Assembly: GCA_009663005.1 (NCBI GenBank)
Contig: VIGQ01000297.1
Coordinates: 1 to 33,578 of the forward strand
Direction of reading: 5' to 3'
Origin: Actinidia chinensis
Taxonomy: Eukaryota > Streptophyta > Magnoliopsida > Ericales > Actinidiaceae
DNA: 33,578 nucleotides
Shown: in pieces, positions 30,241-33,578 of the stretch
Layout: every line of letters starts with the position of its first letter
How positions within the stretch are numbered: position 1 is the first letter of the stretch
Notes under the pieces: model-generated
Told to the model about the DNA's origin: nothing
The model's database searches: none
Seen by the model: the letters and a program-made list of their open reading frames with translations, nothing else
Position numbers and translations under genes: made by a program

Positions 30241-33130
30241 ATTTGTCCCGGCTTTTTCCAAGTCCTCTTTCTATTTCTTCAAGGGTTAAACTATATAATA
30301 ATTCATTGATGTGTAATTTATTATTCCTTTAATATTATACTTTGAAGACTGTATTTTTCTGTTTTCGGACTTTTGTGTTGTTATAGTGGCTAGCGATTGT
30401 GTTTTGGCATGCTTGTGATAATACTATCGCAGTTGCAATTATCTCATATATTTGTTTCCCTTGTTGAGATCATGTTTTCTTTATGGGAAAATATTGCTAT
30501 TTTCTCTATGCTTGATCATTATAATTTGCGGTTGGACGTTTCAATTCACATCATCTTAAAATTCAGCAGAACATAGAAATATTTTAGATCTTTATGGCGA
30601 GAGACATCAAAAAGCTTCTTGTTAACAGAATAATTCATTTCGTGTTCCATGGCTGTTTATGATTCCCTTTCTATAGTCCTAGGGTTGTGAATGCCTTCTT
30701 TTGGATCGCGCGGGTATTTTTTTTCTGTTGTGCCTTGTAATTTCTGTGGCGAGATTCCAACGGCGGCTCGGATATTATTATTTTGGGAGCTTAATTGAAA
30801 TTTCTTCATGACATTTTAGTTGTTAGTAGAGTATAGTATAGTAATAGTATAATATAATATATAAAGGACGCGGCGTTTCCCCTTCCCCCCCCCCTCCCCC
30901 TCCCCCCGTCCCCTTACCGTTCCCCCTCGCCTTCCCCTTTCCCCTCTCTTCCCCCTTTCCTCCCCCCTCACCCCTCCCTCCCCTCCCCACCCCCCGTCCC
31001 CCCCCTTACCCCCCCCTCTCCTCCCCACATCTTTCCCCTTTCCCCCTTTCCGATGCCTACCCTCCCCCCTTCCCCCCCTTTTCCCCTCCTTCCCCCCCCC
31101 CCCAAACAGGACAAAAACAAAAACCCCCCCTCCCTCCCTACCCCTCCCCTCCCCCCCCCCCTTCCTTGTTCCCTCTCACTTTTTCCCCGTCGCCACACTG
31201 TCCATTCCCCGCCCCTCCTTTCCCCCCCCCTTCCTTATTTTCCCCTTCCCCGCCCACCCCCCCCCCCAGAGACCCCCCCCCCCTCCCATCCCCGCCTCTC
31301 CACCCACTCCGCCCTGCCGCCCCCCTCCGCCCACCCCTCCCCCCCCCTCCGGCCCCCTCCCCCCCTATCTTCCCCCCCCACCCCGCCCCCCCTCCCCCCC
31401 TCCCCCCTCCCCCGGGTAAGAAGACAGTAGACCGCTCCCTTCCCCGCTCTCTCTCCGTGCCCCCCTCCCCCCCCCGCCCCCCTGCCCCCTCGTCCCTGCC
31501 TCCCCCCTCCCCTTCCTTCCCCCCCCCCCCCTATCAAGTTTCATCCCACCCACCACACTTCCACCCCCCCCCCTCCCCTTCCCCGCCCTCCCACCCCGAT
31601 CCCCGGCCCCTCCCCCCCCATCTTTTCCGCCGCTCCCCACCCCCCCCACCCCGCGCCCACTGGATTCTTTTCTCCCTCTCCGGGGCCCATGCTGCCCCCC
31701 CCCCCCCCCTCTCCCTCCCTTTTCTCCATCCTAATCCTTCCTCCTCCCGCTGTTCCCCCCTTTTCCCGTAGAAGTTTTCCCTCCCCGTTGCTTCCCTTCC
31801 CCCGGTTTCCCCATTCCTACCCCCTCGCCGCGCTTCCCGCTGCCCCCCCGCTCCTCCTCCACCCCAAGCCTCCTTCCCCTCCCGCCCCCCTTTGTGTCCC
31901 CCTCCTCTCACCCCCTCCTCCGCTTCCCCCCGCCTCCCTCCCCCCTTCCCCGCCCCCCCCCCAACCCCTTCCCCCCTCCCCTCCGTCCCTTTCCCCCCCC
32001 GTTTCACCCATCCCCACCCCCCGCCCCCCCCCTTACGCGCCGCCCCCCCCATATTCCCCCCCCCACCCCCCCACTTCTTCCTCCTCCCCTCCCGCCCTCT
32101 TATCACCCCCTCACCCCGCGCCTCCCCGCTTCCTTATTTCCTGCTGTCTCCGACCCGCCCGTTGCCCTCGCCCCCCCCCCCATGTCCCATGATTCCCTAA
32201 TCCCATTTCCTCCCGCCCTCTTCCGGCATATCCCCTCCTCCCCCCCATCCACCCTCCCACCCCTGAAATATTCCCCCGCCCTCCTCTCCCTCCTGTTCTT
32301 GTTCTCCCCTATCTCCACCCTCCCAGCGCTGTCCCCCCACCTCCCCTCCCCTTCCAGCCCTCCCTCCTTCCCGCTTCCGCTGCCTTCCCCCCCCCTCCTT
32401 CCCCCAACTCCTGTTCCCCGTCCATCCCCCCCTCCTTCACCCTTCCCCCTTCCCCCTTTTCCTTTCCCTTCCTCCCTCCCCCCCGCCTCCCTTTGCGCCT
32501 CCTTGCCAAACAGATATTGTAATCCGGTGGATAAGTAATACAAAAAATTTGCTCAGCCGAGGGGCCTTTGTTTATTTGATTTTATTTTTTGTCCTTTTGG
32601 AGACAATTAAAGACGTTTGGATCTGGACCCTTTGAATTTTGGGTTAGTTCATTTTACCTGATCCAAGTTTTACTTTAGTCCTTATAGTTTCACCTTTCAT
32701 CCAAAATCTAACACCGTCGGACCAAATGATTAAACATTGGCATTGCTAAAATTGGTATGGTTTACTATATCCAAATTAAACTATAGAACTAAAATGAAAC
32801 TTTAGGCAAACTCACAGATTAATTTCCCTTCGAGTTTGACAAAGTTTATTTTAGGTCCTTTTAATTCAATTTAAAAGGGGAATTAACCTTCTTTTTTTAT
32901 TTAGAATAAAAAAATATTGTTGTGACTTGTATTTATTTATAATTTTAAGTTTAACAACTTGGGCATATGTCTTTTGAACCGTTAGTGATAATTTTATAAT
33001 GTGGAAAAAAATAAATTAATTGAATGGTAAAAAAGTTCCATCAAGGAATAAAAATTTAAAAAATTAAAAAAATCTACATAAACAAAAAAAACAGAGCGAA
33101 AAACGTTCAACCAGTATGTCGTTTGATCAA
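30241..33130 (+). repeat. 3' flank of RLP-6t, duplicate of 2231-3480
   Basis: Two aligned parts, 30241-30865 and 32510-33130, are separated by the C-rich block. Landmarks are the same as those given for the first copy. No gene is supported in either part. Confidence 0.65.
30866..32509. repeat. 1.6-kb C-rich low-complexity tract (G-rich on the reverse strand)
   Basis: Almost entirely C with interspersed T and only scattered A and G; mostly CCCC to C12 runs broken by TT or T. It starts abruptly after TATATAAAGGACGCGGCG and ends abruptly at CCTTGCCAAACAGATATTG. The sister locus has about 40 ordinary bases and an A run (2850-2890) there. All long frames in it are Pro-rich forward or Gly/Arg-rich reverse, caused by composition alone. 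No telomere-type CCCTAAA unit or fixed period is visible. It is either a real polypyrimidine tract able to form G-quadruplexes or an assembly/base-calling fault. Confidence 0.75.
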
Positions 33131-33164
33131 AAACTTGAGATGCGTAATACTTTTAGTATAAGGT

Positions 33165-33578
33165 TGCTGATAGTCTACTAATGATCCAGAAATTAAAACA
33201 AAGTATGGAGATTTTTTCAGATAACCCAAAATTTCTACGTGATGCAAAATCATTTTGTACATTAAGAAATAATGATAAATGAATCTATTTTATTATTAAA
33301 ATATAACTCTCATTTGATGTTTACACACTTCATTTTGAAACTTTACATTTTTTTATGCGAAAATCCCTCCATAATTTGGCTTTCCAGAACCACAAATATA
33401 ACTGCCTGCGATAAAGTTATAATTGCACATATCGTGTGCTTATTCTCTAGTGTAAAGAAAATGCGGGGGAGATTTTTCAAAAAAGTATGTCTGACGTGGT
33501 GATTTTGGAAAATATCAGCATCCACACTGCTATTCTAGCAACGAGTATTGACAAAAAAAAAACAAAAACCATTGACGT
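33165..33578 (+). repeat. Repeat X, copy 3 (cut by window end)
   Basis: Matches 1065-1433 and 12365-12765: GATCCAGAAATTAAAACA, GTGATGCAAAATC, GGGGGAGATTTTTCAAAA, ending in AAAACCATTGACGT. The cassette evidently continues beyond the window, where another RLP unit may follow as after copies 1 and 2. Confidence 0.7.

Noticed and set aside
30866..32509. Telomere or centromere satellite
   Set aside because: There is no CCCTAAA unit and no constant period; both flanks are ordinary duplicated cluster DNA.
31053..32538. Long proline-rich (forward) and glycine/arginine-rich (reverse) reading frames, up to about 214 codons
   Set aside because: They come only from the C-rich composition: all frames on both strands stay open, there is no start context, no domain and no counterpart in the sister locus at 2850-2890.
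1..33578. tRNA, rRNA or kinase domain genes
   Set aside because: I saw no tRNA-like cloverleaf with conserved boxes, no rRNA sequence, and no kinase motifs after any RLP membrane helix; the receptors are of the kinase-less class.

Overview
The window looks like nuclear DNA of a flowering plant, most likely a dicot. It is AT-rich, carries spliceosomal introns and MITE-type elements, and is dominated by copies of one family: leucine-rich-repeat receptor-like proteins (LRR-RLPs) of the EIX/Cf type. These are plasma-membrane immune or developmental receptors with an outer LRR domain, one membrane helix, a short cytoplasmic tail and no kinase. The species cannot be named from the sequence.

Layout: (a) 1-930 is the C-terminal end of RLP-1; (b) 930-1480 is a repeat 'X' found three times in the window; (c) 1494-3480 is a tail-only RLP remnant (RLP-2t) with its long 3' flank; (d) 3481-5560 is AT-rich spacer holding an inverted element copy; (e) 5561-9520 is promoter plus near-complete RLP-3; (f) 9830-11250 is a 3'-flank module 'M' followed by partial exons of an unrelated, unidentified gene 'H'; (g) 12240-16640 is repeat X, promoter and near-complete RLP-4; (h) 16641-22860 is module M and a three-unit tandem repeat interrupted by an AT-rich insertion; (i) 24262-25600 is an RLP fragment (RLP-5f) broken by two elements; (j) 25601-28453 is the 5' end and further exons of a second gene H copy, one exon split by a hAT-type MITE; (k) 29250-33130 is a second tail-only RLP (RLP-6t) with the same flank as (c), interrupted by a 1.6-kb C-rich tract; (l) 33165-33578 is a third copy of repeat X, cut by the window end.

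The layout indicates repeated segmental duplication of a cassette that contains an RLP, module M, gene H exons and repeat X. RLP-3 and RLP-4 align along their whole length, including the promoter and a small intron near the end of the coding region. They differ in the number of copies of an internal block of about 123 codons (two against three).

No RLP is open as written. Single-base gains and losses occur every few dozen bases, while the LRR consensus stays easy to read across frames. This pattern fits an unpolished long-read consensus at least as well as old pseudogenes. The isolated C or G runs and the 1.6-kb C-rich block may have the same origin. Nothing here amounts to a convincing new biological system. 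The most interesting genuine signals are the intragenic LRR-block copy-number difference, the two RLP tail architectures, and the mosaic junctions between gene H and RLP tails.
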